From assembly GCF_003287895.1 (NCBI RefSeq), contig NZ_CP030280.1:3233976-3297975 (forward strand): 64,000 bases of DNA. The letters are read 5' to 3'. This document shows positions 36,251 to 45,551 of the stretch, piece by piece. The number at the start of each line of letters is the position of its first letter. Positions within the stretch are counted from its first letter, which is position 1. This DNA comes from Blautia argi (GTDB lineage: Bacteria; Bacillota; Clostridia; Lachnospirales; Lachnospiraceae). The notes under the pieces are model-generated. The model was not told where the DNA came from. It saw only the letters and a program-made list of their open reading frames with translations, and made no database searches. Both the position numbers and the translations under genes were made by a program.

Positions 36251-37150
36251 TTAATTGTAGAATACCCATTTTTTCTGTCCAATCATCTGGAACACAGTAA
36301 TAATCATAGTAATAACAAGCAGAAGAACTACAATCGTAGCCCCGTAGCCCATATTCTTATTTACAAAGGTATACTGATAGAACAGGTATACCAGTGACTG
36401 TGTTTTATCCAACGCCGGATTTGTTCTGTCCATAACCATATAAATCAGGTCAAATACCTGAAGAGAGCCGATAACACGGGTTACCAGTACAAAGAAAATC
36501 GTTGGGGACAACAGCGGAATTGTAATGTGGAAAAAGCTCTTAATCCCTGTAGCTCCGTCAATCTCCGCTGCCTCATAATAGTCATGAGGAATTTCCTGTA
36601 AACCGGAAAGGAATAATACCATGTTATACCCGATAATAGACCATACACCAATAATCGCAATGGCAAAAACAGCTATCTTCGGGTCTGAAATCCATTTTAC
36701 ATTTGTATGGAATACGTTATTAATCAAACCAAACTCGGAGTTAAACAGCCATCTCCAAACCATGGCAACAGCCGCCGGTGCAGCTACCATAGGAAGAAAA
36801 ATAATTGTCCTGTAGGCAGAACGCCCTTTCATTTTCCGGTTCAGAAGCACTGCCAGCACCAATGCAATAATAATGGAAAACGGAACTTCCACAATCGCAT
36901 ATTTTACGGTGTTCAGCAATGCCTGCCATACTTCTGAATCTCCGAAAACCTTTACATAGTTTTCTGCTCCGATAAAAATATTTCCCTTACCAAAATCACC
37001 TGTCTTGAAGAAACTCTGGTAAACGGTCTGGAAAATAGGAATAATATTCAGTACAATCAATCCAATCATTGTTGGAAGAATGAACAGCCAGCCCCAGATT
37101 GTTTCACTGCGCTGTCTGCCTGTCTGTGCAGGTTTTCCTTTCTTTGCCAC
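36251..37150 (-). CDS. Carbohydrate ABC permease (MalF/CUT1 type) of the alpha-galactoside importer
   Basis: A 299-residue membrane protein with six helices and the EAA loop YEAAEIDGATGIKSFFHITIP. The charged N-terminal segment before the first helix (GWLFILPTMIGLIVLNIIPIF) is typical of UgpA/MsmF-like subunits. It is preceded by the binding-protein gene, with the hairpin at 37175-37211 between them. Confidence 0.93.
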   Translation of the reverse strand: MAKKGKPAQTGRQRSETIWGWLFILPTMIGLIVLNIIPIFQTVYQSFFKTGDFGKGNIFIGAENYVKVFGDSEVWQALLNTVKYAIVEVPFSIIIALVLAVLLNRKMKGRSAYRTIIFLPMVAAPAAVAMVWRWLFNSEFGLINNVFHTNVKWISDPKIAVFAIAIIGVWSIIGYNMVLFLSGLQEIPHDYYEAAEIDGATGIKSFFHITIPLLSPTIFFVLVTRVIGSLQVFDLIYMVMDRTNPALDKTQSLVYLFYQYTFVNKNMGYGATIVVLLLVITMIITVFQMIGQKKWVFYN

Positions 37151-37174
37151 AAAACTTCACTCCTTTTTTAATAA

Positions 37175-37211
37175 AGGGCTGTCGCTATAACATTTTCCCA
37201 GCGACAGCCCT
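37175..37211 (-). terminator. Hairpin between binding-protein and permease genes
   Basis: AGGGCTGTCGC (37175-37185) and GCGACAGCCCT (37201-37211) are perfectly complementary. On the minus strand the T-tract is weak (TTATTAAAAAAGG), so partial termination or 3'-end protection of the binding-protein message is more likely than a full stop. Confidence 0.7.
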
Positions 37212-37253
37212 CTCATTTTTAACTATCTGTTGCAAAACATTTTTCAGTAGAAT

Positions 37254-38549
37254 TTATTTACCTTCTTCTGCCAGCTTCTCGTTCATCTGTGCTGCCATTT
37301 CTTTACAAGCGTCTTTCATAGATTTTTCACCTGTGTAAACACTCTTCAGGATTTCGTTGTCTTCGTTTTCCCATGTTACAGTAGTTTTAGAATATGGTCT
37401 GATTTCCATATCTTCCATCATGTTGATGTAAGCCTGAAGATTAAAATCTGCTGACTTAGCCCATGCATCAGAGGTGCCATTGTATGCAGACATTGTAACA
37501 CCAAGTTCTGCCTGTTTCTTCTGTGCTTTTTCAGAACCCAGGTATTCAATTAACTGCCAGGCTTCTTCTGTATGTTCTCCGTTTGCTGCCGCTGCCCAGC
37601 CAAGTCCATTATATAAAGAAACTCTTCTGCCTGTTGTAGCGCTCTTCGGAAGCTCTACTAAATCACAGTTCTTTGCCGTATACTCATTATCTCTGTACGC
37701 AGCAACCATCCAGGAGCCCTGTGGAACCATAGCAACTTTGCCGGACTGGAAGAGTACATCTTCACCGTTTTCAGACATTACTTCCAGAGGAGGCATTACA
37801 CCATCTTTAATCCAGCCTTCCAACATTTCCATAGCTTCAATTGTTTTGGGATCGTCCCAACCGGATTTTGTCTTATCATCGTTGATAATGTATCCGCCGT
37901 TATCATAAACCATATTGTAATAGCCTGCCTGGTTATTATCATTTCTTAAAACAAGACCATACTGGCTTCCATCTGGTTTTGTCAGCTTTTTAGCTGCTTC
38001 TGTTACATCGTCCCATGTCCAGTCTGCTGTAGGATACGCCAGTCCTGCTTCATCAAACATAGCTTTGTTATACCAAAGAGCAATGGTATCAACATCTTTT
38101 GGTACTGCAAAGTATTTGTCTTCATATGTATATAAGCCCCAGATATCTTCCGGATAGTTTTCAGGGTCAATCTTATCACTTTCTGCAATTTTGTCTGTCA
38201 GGTCCAGAAGCATGTCGTTGGACATATATCTTTCACTTTCATTAGAGTGCATCCAGAATACATCAGGAAGAGAACCGCCCTGTGCACCTGCTTCCAGCAT
38301 TGTCCAGTATTCTTCCCATTTTACAACGCTGAGTTTTGTCTTGATTCCTGTTTCTTCTGTAAAATCTGCCAGAATTTCTTTAATACCCGGTTCCTGGTTT
38401 GCGTCCCAGATAGAAACAGATAATTCCACGTCCTTGGAATCAGAACCTTTGTCTGCATCTTTTCCGGAATCAGAAGAACCACCACAGGCTGTCATGGAAA
38501 ATACCATTGTACTTGCAAGTGCCAACGCCATTACTTTCTTAAACTTCAT
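37254..38549 (-). CDS. Sugar-binding lipoprotein of the alpha-galactoside importer
   Basis: A 431-residue solute-binding lipoprotein. The lipobox is FSMTACGGS (Cys near residue 22), followed by a Ser/Gly/Asp-rich linker. Family segments include LSVSIWDANQEPGIKEIL, GSLPDVFWMHSNESERYM, FAVPKDVDTIALWYNKAMFD and LFQSGKVAMVPQGSWMVA. AGGAGG stands before the ATG. It is the first gene of the operon (binding protein, two permeases, GH36, AraC) under the promoter at 38622-38649. GH36 linkage suggests raffinose-family or melibiose-type ligands. Confidence 0.93.
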   Translation of the reverse strand: MKFKKVMALALASTMVFSMTACGGSSDSGKDADKGSDSKDVELSVSIWDANQEPGIKEILADFTEETGIKTKLSVVKWEEYWTMLEAGAQGGSLPDVFWMHSNESERYMSNDMLLDLTDKIAESDKIDPENYPEDIWGLYTYEDKYFAVPKDVDTIALWYNKAMFDEAGLAYPTADWTWDDVTEAAKKLTKPDGSQYGLVLRNDNNQAGYYNMVYDNGGYIINDDKTKSGWDDPKTIEAMEMLEGWIKDGVMPPLEVMSENGEDVLFQSGKVAMVPQGSWMVAAYRDNEYTAKNCDLVELPKSATTGRRVSLYNGLGWAAAANGEHTEEAWQLIEYLGSEKAQKKQAELGVTMSAYNGTSDAWAKSADFNLQAYINMMEDMEIRPYSKTTVTWENEDNEILKSVYTGEKSMKDACKEMAAQMNEKLAEEGK

Positions 38550-38994
38550 GTTTTTTCCTCCTTTAATAAAAGTCTTTCGTCATAATTACCAACTTTTCAC
38601 GTCTTATCGACCGATGCATTCATTATAATTGCATATGGAATTATGTTAAATATCCATATGTTTTTAATATATGGAAAAATGTTACTTGTTTGTGCGTATT
38701 GTATACTTTTTTCGACTTTTATCCGGCACAGCGTCGGCTTTTTCCCAATATTTTTTTCTTTTTTATCCATTCAAAATGTTCATTTCCCTAATTTCTTATT
38801 GACTTTTCCTGTATTTTTACATGTTCCTTTTCATTCCCCATTAATATTTATGACATTTATACATGTTTATTCTATCATTTTTCCATATTTGCTCATTTAT
38901 TCAAATCCACATGTGATATTTCCTTTACATTTTCCGTTCATTAATGCTAGAATACCTTTTAGAATTTATGGCTTATGCCGGAAAGGATACGGAT
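38550..38994. other. Divergent regulatory region without a gene
   Basis: About 445 bp of AT-rich sequence between the alpha-galactoside operon and the YesL-like gene. It contains the promoter and inverted repeat at 38622-38660 and further CCATAT-type motifs (38669-38676 and near 38882). No credible small gene was seen. Confidence 0.6.
38622..38660 (-). promoter_or_regulatory. Promoter and operator of the alpha-galactoside operon
   Basis: On the minus strand TTAACA (38649-38644) and TATAAT (38627-38622) are 16 bp apart. The inverted repeat CATATGGA (38632-38639) / TCCATATG (38653-38660) overlaps the spacer and -35 box, a placement that suits a repressor. Confidence 0.65.
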
Positions 38995-39690
38995 ATGAAT
39001 TTATTGAACGACAACAATCCTGTTCATATTTTTCTGAACAAAATTGGTGATGTAGTAATTGCCAATCTTCTTTTTGTCTTTTGCTGCATTCCAATCATTA
39101 CCATAGGACCGTCCCTGACCGCCCTGTACCACTGTATGTTAAGAACTATAAAGGGAAACAACAACGGCACAACCAAAACTTTCTTCCGCGCTTTTAAACA
39201 GAACTTCCTGCAATCCCTCCTGGTTTCCCTGCTTCTGACTGCCACGGCTTTTGTTCTGTTTACCAACATACGCTTTTTACAGCACAGCGCCTCCCCTATG
39301 GGGAAACCTCTTTTCTATGTTTCCCTGGGAATCGCCGGACTTTTCATTATCCTGGCGCTGTATATTTTTCCTGTAATTGCAGCCTTTGCAAATACAACCC
39401 TGAACCTGATTAAAAATGCCTTTATTTTTGCCTTTATGCATTTTCCTTCCACCCTTGTCATTGCAGTGGTTTCCATTCTTCCCATGTATATGACCTATCA
39501 GGATTTAAAGCTCATGCCCCTGTATGCCTGCTGCTGGTTCTTCTTTGGCTTTGCACTGACTGCCCTGATAAATTCATCACTGCTCTACAGAATGTTTAAA
39601 CCGTTTTTAGAAAAAGCAGAGGAAGCAGAAAAACCCACTGCCATCACCACAGACAAAACTCAGACACAGGAGGAAACTCATGGAATTTGA
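38995..39690 (+). CDS. YesL-like (DUF624) membrane protein
   Basis: A 231-residue protein with about five membrane helices. Start 38995 (MNLLNDNNPVHIFLNKIGD) is chosen because GGAAAGGAT precedes it and NPVxxFLNKIGDxVIANLLFVFCCIPIITIGPS is the DUF624 N-terminal pattern. YesL-like proteins are found next to YesMN and sugar ABC systems across Firmicutes. Their function is unknown, though a role in sugar transport or sensing is usually assumed. It overlaps the GntR regulator gene by 11 bp. Together the two are divergent from the alpha-galactoside operon. Confidence 0.85.
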   Translation: MNLLNDNNPVHIFLNKIGDVVIANLLFVFCCIPIITIGPSLTALYHCMLRTIKGNNNGTTKTFFRAFKQNFLQSLLVSLLLTATAFVLFTNIRFLQHSASPMGKPLFYVSLGIAGLFIILALYIFPVIAAFANTTLNLIKNAFIFAFMHFPSTLVIAVVSILPMYMTYQDLKLMPLYACCWFFFGFALTALINSSLLYRMFKPFLEKAEEAEKPTAITTDKTQTQEETHGI

Positions 39691-40387
39691 AAAAATCAGT
39701 TCTCCCTCTCTTCGGGAGCTTTTTGTTCAGCAGCTGGAACATATGATTCTCTCCGGAAAACTCCCGGTTGGTACAAAACTGCCGCCGGAAAGACAGCTTT
39801 CCCAGGAAATGCAGGTAAGCCGGGCAGTCATTAACGGAGGCATCTCGGAGTTGGAAAAAAAGGGGTTCCTGATTGTAAAACCCAGAAGCGGAACCTATGT
39901 GGCGGATTACCGGCGAAATGGCACTGCCGAAACACTTCTTGCCATTATGAATTACAACGGCGGAAGATTGAAACAGGAGGAAGTACGCTCCATCCTGGAG
40001 GTACGAATTGCCCTGGACACCCTTGCCGCCACACTCTGTACCAGCCATATCACAGATAAAGAACTGGATTATCTTGAGGCGCTTACCGAACGCATAAAAG
40101 ACGCTGTTTCTATCGACGAGGCAGTAAACGCTGCCTATGAATTTCAGCACGAATTTGCCCTTGCCTCAGGCAATACCCTAATTCCCCTGATTTTCTCCTC
40201 CTTTAAGGTGGCAGTCACCTCCCTGTGGGAAAGATTCTGCGTCCTGTACGGCACAGACGCCCTTTACGAAAACACAGTTTCTCTCCTTGGTTTTCTGAAA
40301 AACAGAGATACTCAGGGAGCCATTGAATGGATAAACAAATCCGTTGCCCAGAGCATTGACGGAAACAGAAAAATCTATTATGAGTAA
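39680..40387 (+). CDS. GntR-family regulator, FadR/FCD subgroup
   Basis: A 235-residue regulator. The N-terminal winged helix (GTKLPPERQLSQEMQVSRAVINGGISEL) is followed by GFLIVKPRSGTYVADY, the usual GntR wing. The C-terminal helical FCD domain (about 95-230) is the ligand-binding part, commonly for small carboxylic acids with a metal. AGGAGG is seven bases before the ATG. FadR-type proteins bind short palindromes of the form TGGT-N3-ACCA, and two such sites lie at 45454 and 45597 in front of the HypB operon, which this regulator could control. Linkage is inferred. Confidence 0.9.
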   Translation: MEFEKISSPSLRELFVQQLEHMILSGKLPVGTKLPPERQLSQEMQVSRAVINGGISELEKKGFLIVKPRSGTYVADYRRNGTAETLLAIMNYNGGRLKQEEVRSILEVRIALDTLAATLCTSHITDKELDYLEALTERIKDAVSIDEAVNAAYEFQHEFALASGNTLIPLIFSSFKVAVTSLWERFCVLYGTDALYENTVSLLGFLKNRDTQGAIEWINKSVAQSIDGNRKIYYE

Positions 40388-40406
40388 TGTTCTATGATAG
40401 TAAAAA

Positions 40407-40461
40407 GACTGGTGCAAAGTTCCGGGAAGAAATTTCTTCTCCCCGCTTTTTTGTACCAGTC
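40407..40461. terminator. Bidirectional terminator between gntR and hypA
   Basis: GACTGGT (40407-40413) pairs with ACCAGTC (40455-40461), extended by AAG/CTT and an inner GCAAA/TTTGT region, between convergent genes with A/T-rich flanks. Confidence 0.7.
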
Positions 40462-40471
40462 CTTCTCTTCT

Positions 40472-40819
40472 TTAACACCCACTTATTTCTTTTATAAAAA
40501 ATTCATTTCCCTGCTGCAGATAGGTGCGCTCGCTGCCGCAATAAGGACAGATTTTCCCATGCTCCACTGTCCCATAAGTCTTTTCACAGTCCTCGCAAAA
40601 AGTAACTGCAGGAATGGTTTCTACCACAAGGGCGCTTTCCTTTAATATTTCGCTCTTTTTCTCAACTGCCCACTTCCAGCAGTTCTGCAGATAAGATTCT
40701 ATCACACCGGAAACTTCCCCAAGCTGCAGGGTTACAGCTTCTATTTCTGTGAGCTGGTTCTCCTTTGCCACCTCTTCCACGGTTTTAATTACATGAAATA
40801 CAACGCCAAGTTCGTGCAT
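40472..40819 (-). CDS. hypA: HypA-family nickel metallochaperone
   Basis: A 115-residue protein of standard HypA length. The N-terminal MHE, whose His2 is the nickel ligand in HypA, is present. A zinc-binding CEDC (about residue 75) and CPYC (about residue 91) form the usual two CxxC pairs. HypA works with HypB to insert nickel into [NiFe] hydrogenase and in some species urease. No hydrogenase, urease or other Hyp gene occurs in the window. It is the last gene of a leftward operon with a flavoprotein, a membrane protein and HypB, so its client may be unusual or encoded elsewhere. Confidence 0.9.
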   Translation of the reverse strand: MHELGVVFHVIKTVEEVAKENQLTEIEAVTLQLGEVSGVIESYLQNCWKWAVEKKSEILKESALVVETIPAVTFCEDCEKTYGTVEHGKICPYCGSERTYLQQGNEFFIKEISGC

Positions 40820-40834
40820 GCTTCTCTCCTTTTC

Positions 40835-43588
40835 CTATTTCTTTTTGGAGAACTTAATCTTAATTGCCTGTTTTGCCCCATATGGAAGAATGTATTTCAG
40901 CTTATCCTCACTCTTTCGCATGGTGCTGCATTCTGGATTTTCCCGGTACAGGTGAATGGCATCAAATTCGCACTTTGTGGTGCAGATACCGCAGCCGATA
41001 CATTTATTTTCGTCTACCACAGAAGCGCCGCAGCCCAGACATCTGGCAGTTTCCTTTTTTACCTGCTCTTCTGTAAAACTCTGTCTTGCCTCTTTAAAAG
41101 AGGTTTTCCGGTCTATTTTCTTATCATATCCCGGTATCTGGCGGCTGGAATTGTCATATTCCTCTACCAGAATATCCTGCTTGTTTAATTCCACAAACTG
41201 TCTGCGGTTTCGTCCAATGGTCAGACTGCTGTGCGGCTGTACAAAACGGTGAATAGATATAGCACCCTCTTTGCCTGCTGCAATGGCATCAATAGCAAAT
41301 TTCGGTCCTGTATACACATCTCCGCCCACGAAAATATCCGGCTGTGCAGTCTGATAGGTCACAGTATCCGCCACTGCACCGTTTCCTCTTCCAAGTTCTA
41401 CCTTCTCGTTCTTTAACAAATCGCCCCAGACAATACTCTGACCCACACTCATAAATACATGGTCACATTCCACGGTCATGGTTTCCTGCTCATCGTATTT
41501 CGGATTAAAGCGTCCGTCCGCGTCCTTTACAGATACGCATTTCTTAAACACAATGCCTTTCACTCTGCCGTTTTCCGTAAGAATTTCTTTCGGACCCCAA
41601 CCACAGTGAACGGATACGTTTTCTTCCTCTGCCTCCAGAATTTCTTCTTCTGATGCAGGCATCATATCCCGACTCTCCAGACAGTACATGGAAACACTGT
41701 CCGCGCCGCAGCGCATACTGGTTCTTGCTACATCAATAGCCACATTTCCACCGCCGACAACTACGGTTTTTCCGGAAATCGGATAACTGTGATCTTCTCC
41801 CACGGCACGAAGGAAGTCCACGGCTGTCATCACACCATCTGCGTCCTGCCCCGGTATTCCCGGCAGTCTTCCCCCCTGGCAGCCAATAGCAATATAAAAC
41901 GCCTGATAGCCCTGCGCCCGCAGTTCGTCCAGGGTAATATCTTTTCCCACTTCTACACCAGTTCGGATTTCCACTCCCATTTCTTTAATAACATCAATCT
42001 CTGCCTGTACCACATCTTTTTCCAGCTTAAAGGACGGAATACCATAAACCAGCATACCGCCGGCCTTCTGATTTTTCTCAAAAACAGTAGGCTTATATCC
42101 CTTTTCTGCCAGGTAAAAAGCACAGGACAAACCGGCAGGACCGCCTCCGATAATGGCGATTTTTTCTGTAAATTCTCCTTTTAAGGAAGGCACCACCTTT
42201 TTTGGTATATATCTTGTTTCTGCTTTTAAATCCTGTTCTGCGATAAACCGCTTTACTTCATCAATGGCAACTGCCTCGTCAATGGTTCCTCTGGTACATG
42301 CGTCCTCGCACCTGCGGTTACAGATACGTCCGCACACAGCCGGGAATGGATTTTCCTTCTTAATCAGCGCCAGAGCATCGGTATATCTGCCCTGTGCAGC
42401 CATTTTCAGATATCCCTGAATAGCAATATGTGCCGGACAGGCAGTCTTACACGGCGCAGTTCCGGTATCATAGCAGTTGATACGGTTTTTATCCCGGTAA
42501 TCCTCTGTCCACATATGCGGTCCCCAAGGTACTTCTGACGGAAGAGGCTGTTTTGGATATTCCACCTGGCTTCCGTCTTTTTTACACAGCTTTTGTCCCA
42601 GTTTTACTGCCCCTGCAGGACAGTATTCCACACAGCGTCCGCATGCCACGCAGTTTTCTGTTTTCACATGCGCCACATAGGCAGAACGTGACATATTGGG
42701 CGTATTGAAAAGCTGTGAAGTACGCAGTGCATAACACACGTTTACATTACAGTTGCAGATAGCAAAAATCTTATTTTCGCCGTCAATGTTGGTAATCTGG
42801 TGAACAAAGCCGTTTTCTTCTGCCTGCTTTAAGATTTCCATAACCTCATCTCTGGTAATGTAACGTCCGCCTTTGTTGGTTTCCACCACATAGTCTGCCA
42901 TATCTCCAACAGCAATACACCAGCCTTCCGGGTCGTCAGCGCAGCCCTCGTCAAAGGTTTTGCGGGAACGGCGACAGGAACAGGGGCTTGCCGCATATTT
43001 GCCTTCATATTTGTCCAGCCAGTGGGAAATATGCTCCACAGATACCGACTGATTTTCCATCTGAATGGCTTTTTCCACAGGAATGACATGCATACCGATT
43101 CCGGCGCCTCCCGGCGGTACCATATGGGTGATTTTTTCCAGCGGCACACGGCTCATACGCTCAAAGAAACGCCCCATTTCCGGGTGCTCGGTTAAAATAT
43201 CCTCATTCATGTTTGCAAACTCTGCGCTGCCAGGTACAAACATGGGAAGCACATACTGCTTTTCATGCTTTGGATTCTCCCAGTTATACTCAATAACTCC
43301 GTTCACTGCCAGCTTTTGCAGCATTTCTTCCACATACGCTTTATCTTTCCCTGTGAGTTTTACCATGTCCTCCAGGGTTCTTGGTTTACGTTTGCCCATT
43401 TTCAGTGCAAGCTCTGCCATTTCATCTGTACAAAGAATGGAAAGCCCGATATATTCCGGGGATTCCTTTGTGATTTTTTCCAGTCCCAGCACAACAGGCG
43501 CCCGGTCTGTAATCATCTTTGCCAGCTTTGCAATGGGTTCACGGAAAGGTTCTTCCGGGTGTGGATTGGGAAACAGGGAATCTGCCAT
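40835..43588 (-). CDS. 917-residue Fe-S flavoprotein with GltD-like oxidoreductase core
   Basis: A large cytoplasmic protein. Residues 1-310 include a winged-helix-like segment and a Cys-rich region (SPCSCRRSRKTF, DDPEGWCIAVG, CNCNVNVCYALR) that may bind a cluster or metal. A ferredoxin [4Fe-4S] motif, CVACGRCVEYCPAGAV, follows near residue 315. The GltD-type core (about 380-830) has CPAHIAIQGYL, CGRICNRRCEDAC, the FAD site IIGGGPAGLSCAFYLAEKG and the NAD(P) site VVGGGNVAIDVARTSMR. A C-terminal ferredoxin-like domain (CLGCGASV, CIGCGICTTKCEFDAIHL) ends the chain. It should pass electrons between NAD(P)H and an iron-sulfur partner. It lies between the genes for HypA and a polytopic membrane protein. 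Confidence 0.85.
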   Translation of the reverse strand: MADSLFPNPHPEEPFREPIAKLAKMITDRAPVVLGLEKITKESPEYIGLSILCTDEMAELALKMGKRKPRTLEDMVKLTGKDKAYVEEMLQKLAVNGVIEYNWENPKHEKQYVLPMFVPGSAEFANMNEDILTEHPEMGRFFERMSRVPLEKITHMVPPGGAGIGMHVIPVEKAIQMENQSVSVEHISHWLDKYEGKYAASPCSCRRSRKTFDEGCADDPEGWCIAVGDMADYVVETNKGGRYITRDEVMEILKQAEENGFVHQITNIDGENKIFAICNCNVNVCYALRTSQLFNTPNMSRSAYVAHVKTENCVACGRCVEYCPAGAVKLGQKLCKKDGSQVEYPKQPLPSEVPWGPHMWTEDYRDKNRINCYDTGTAPCKTACPAHIAIQGYLKMAAQGRYTDALALIKKENPFPAVCGRICNRRCEDACTRGTIDEAVAIDEVKRFIAEQDLKAETRYIPKKVVPSLKGEFTEKIAIIGGGPAGLSCAFYLAEKGYKPTVFEKNQKAGGMLVYGIPSFKLEKDVVQAEIDVIKEMGVEIRTGVEVGKDITLDELRAQGYQAFYIAIGCQGGRLPGIPGQDADGVMTAVDFLRAVGEDHSYPISGKTVVVGGGNVAIDVARTSMRCGADSVSMYCLESRDMMPASEEEILEAEEENVSVHCGWGPKEILTENGRVKGIVFKKCVSVKDADGRFNPKYDEQETMTVECDHVFMSVGQSIVWGDLLKNEKVELGRGNGAVADTVTYQTAQPDIFVGGDVYTGPKFAIDAIAAGKEGAISIHRFVQPHSSLTIGRNRRQFVELNKQDILVEEYDNSSRQIPGYDKKIDRKTSFKEARQSFTEEQVKKETARCLGCGASVVDENKCIGCGICTTKCEFDAIHLYRENPECSTMRKSEDKLKYILPYGAKQAIKIKFSKKK

Positions 43589-43618
43589 AGTTCATCTCCT
43601 CCTTATATCAATATCTGT

Positions 43619-44662
43619 TTATTGTTTTTCTGCTCTTGCCATAGCAAGCTTGAAATCTCTCTGATCTGTAAAAATTTCGTTGGTGTACGGATTCTTTTTC
43701 TGCTCTTTTGCACGTTTGATAACCGCTGCAAGACAAAGCACATTGGCAGCCAAAGCCAGAAGTGCAATCACACCCTGCATAGTAGGATTTACAGATACAG
43801 GACGAACGGCCGCGTCCATGACACCGTCCTTATACAACACGGGAAGCACTGCAAATTTCCCCTGTTCCTGAAACAGCGGGAATACCTGGGCAAACATGCA
43901 CCACAACGCCAGTGTATTGGCGCGATTCTGAATCCAGCCGCCTTTATTCCACAGCATAGCTGCAAAGGTTGGAGCCAGAAGAAGCGCAACGCCGCAGTAC
44001 CAGGAATGTGTAGGCAGATTGTTGTAGGTATAGGCAAAGTTCCAGATATCATAAGCAACAATAAAACACCAGGTCATATCCGGCCACAGCATGTCGTGTT
44101 TTTTCCTGGAGGTATAAATACCAAGCCAGCCGGTCATACAGAAGATATTTAAGATTCCCGCAATTCCATTGACCCAGTTCCACCAGCCGCCGTAAAGCCA
44201 TACGTTTTCAGAAGACAGCCACCAGCGGTCGCCCTGTGCTGCCAACGCCATAGCGCCGCGGACGCCGGATTCAAAATCGCTTCCCACAGCAATGAGAATG
44301 TTAATGGCTACAATGGCAAATGGAAAAATCTTGAACCAGTCTTTCTTTCCGATTCCCCAGTGATACTTTAACATCATGAAACCAATACAACCTGCGGTTG
44401 CTGCATAAAGTTTGGCGTAATGGAACCAGCCGTTCATATGTACATAAGTATCATTGTTCAACGCCCATTCAGAGCCGTTTGCCGCGCCCACCTGAATAGC
44501 GATAAAATATACGGTAAGCGCTGCCGGAAGAATCAAGAAACAGAAAATTCCTCCCACCTTGGAACGGCGCGCAATTTCATTTACTGCAATCAGACATACA
44601 AATACCATAAGCCAGCCAAAAAGCTGCCAGCCTGCGTTTTCTCCATAGATTTGAAATAACAT
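43619..44662 (-). CDS. Polytopic membrane protein of unknown function (DUF5692-like)
   Basis: A 347-residue protein with roughly nine to ten membrane helices, rich in Trp (for example WLYGGWWNWVNGIAG and MLWPDMTWCFIVAYDIWNF). It recalls proteins catalogued as DUF5692, an identification from memory only. No ATP-binding, quinone or heme motif stands out, though His residues in HMNGWFHYAKLYA and PTHSWYCG could be ligands. It sits between the Fe-S flavoprotein and HypB genes, 30 bp from the former. A membrane partner for the flavoprotein or a metal transporter are both possible. Neither is shown by the sequence. Confidence 0.65.
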   Translation of the reverse strand: MLFQIYGENAGWQLFGWLMVFVCLIAVNEIARRSKVGGIFCFLILPAALTVYFIAIQVGAANGSEWALNNDTYVHMNGWFHYAKLYAATAGCIGFMMLKYHWGIGKKDWFKIFPFAIVAINILIAVGSDFESGVRGAMALAAQGDRWWLSSENVWLYGGWWNWVNGIAGILNIFCMTGWLGIYTSRKKHDMLWPDMTWCFIVAYDIWNFAYTYNNLPTHSWYCGVALLLAPTFAAMLWNKGGWIQNRANTLALWCMFAQVFPLFQEQGKFAVLPVLYKDGVMDAAVRPVSVNPTMQGVIALLALAANVLCLAAVIKRAKEQKKNPYTNEIFTDQRDFKLAMARAEKQ

Positions 44663-44748
44663 TTTTTACCCTCTTTCTTTTTCTGTAGCTTCTTTTGTTG
44701 TTCTGCTTATATCCGACTTTCCTTCTCGAACATCGGTGTTCGCATGGT

Positions 44749-45432
44749 TTACTTCTGCTTTTCTTTACCAGTCCAGTCCGCTGTTTCCCGGCGCAGCCAG
44801 TCTGTCCATTCTGCAAATCCTTCCCCGGTCTTTGCGGAAATGGGAATTACTTTTGCCTTTGGATTACGTTCCTTTATGTATTCCCTGCACTTTTCCATAT
44901 CAAAGTCAAAATACGGAAGCACGTCTGTTTTATTAATCAAAACTACGTCGCACACAGAAAACATCAAAGGATATTTAAGGGGCTTATCCTGGCCCTCCGG
45001 CACAGACAGAATCATGGCATTTTTACATGCCCCGGTATCAAATTCTGCCGGACAGACCAGATTTCCCACATTTTCCAGCACAACCAGATCCAGGTCTTCT
45101 GTGCCAAATTCCAAAAGTCCCTGACGTGTCATATCCGCATCCAGATGGCACATGCCTCCGGTGTGAATCTGTATCGCCTTGGCTCCGGTTTCTGAAATAG
45201 TCTGTGCATCTACGTCAGAATCAATATCCGCCTCCATAACCCCAATCCTCATTTCGTCTTTGAGCATGGAAATGGTTCGCTTCAGCGTACTGGTCTTTCC
45301 AGCTCCGGGAGAAGACATCAGGTTCAGCAAAAAGGTTTTCTGTTTCTTCAATGTCTGTCTGAGTCTGGCAGCGTCTGCATCGTTATCTTCAAAGATACTT
45401 CGTTTTACTTCAATCACCTTAAATTCTTTCAT
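44749..45432 (-). CDS. hypB: HypB-family nickel-insertion GTPase
   Basis: A 227-residue GTPase. Start 45432 (MKEFKVIEVKRSIF) has GAGGTGAG upstream. P-loop SSPGAGKTSTL, switch and metal-site residues in MEADIDSDVDAQ and TGGMCHLDADM (the Cys-His pair that binds Ni/Zn), ENVGNLVCPAEFD and the guanine-specificity NKTD are all present. The N-terminal His-rich or CxxCGC extension of some HypB proteins is missing. It is the first gene of the operon hypB, membrane protein, flavoprotein, hypA. The two operator-like sites upstream suggest regulation by a FadR-type GntR protein. Confidence 0.92.
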   Translation of the reverse strand: MKEFKVIEVKRSIFEDNDADAARLRQTLKKQKTFLLNLMSSPGAGKTSTLKRTISMLKDEMRIGVMEADIDSDVDAQTISETGAKAIQIHTGGMCHLDADMTRQGLLEFGTEDLDLVVLENVGNLVCPAEFDTGACKNAMILSVPEGQDKPLKYPLMFSVCDVVLINKTDVLPYFDFDMEKCREYIKERNPKAKVIPISAKTGEGFAEWTDWLRRETADWTGKEKQK

Positions 45433-45453
45433 TCTCTCACCTCGCCTCTTAAT

Positions 45454-45466
45454 CTGGTCATACCAG
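45454..45466. promoter_or_regulatory. FadR/GntR-type operator, copy 1
   Basis: CTGGT-CAT-ACCAG, a perfect 5-3-5 palindrome 22 bp upstream of the hypB start. It matches the TGGT-N3-ACCA form bound by FadR-like GntR proteins. Confidence 0.65.
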
Positions 45467-45551
45467 AAGATTGTTATTATTTTATCATTATATAGTTTGA
45501 TGATGTCTTTGTCAATATTTCTAGCTTTATTGAGCAATTTAATCAGGGTTT

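Noticed and set aside
44727..44742. Small hairpin CGAACA-TCGG-TGTTCG between hypB and the membrane protein gene
   Set aside because: The six-base stem has no T-run on the minus strand. Too weak to call a terminator.
40472..45432. A [NiFe] hydrogenase operon
   Set aside because: Only HypA and HypB are present. No large or small hydrogenase subunit, HypC-F or protease motif was found in the region.
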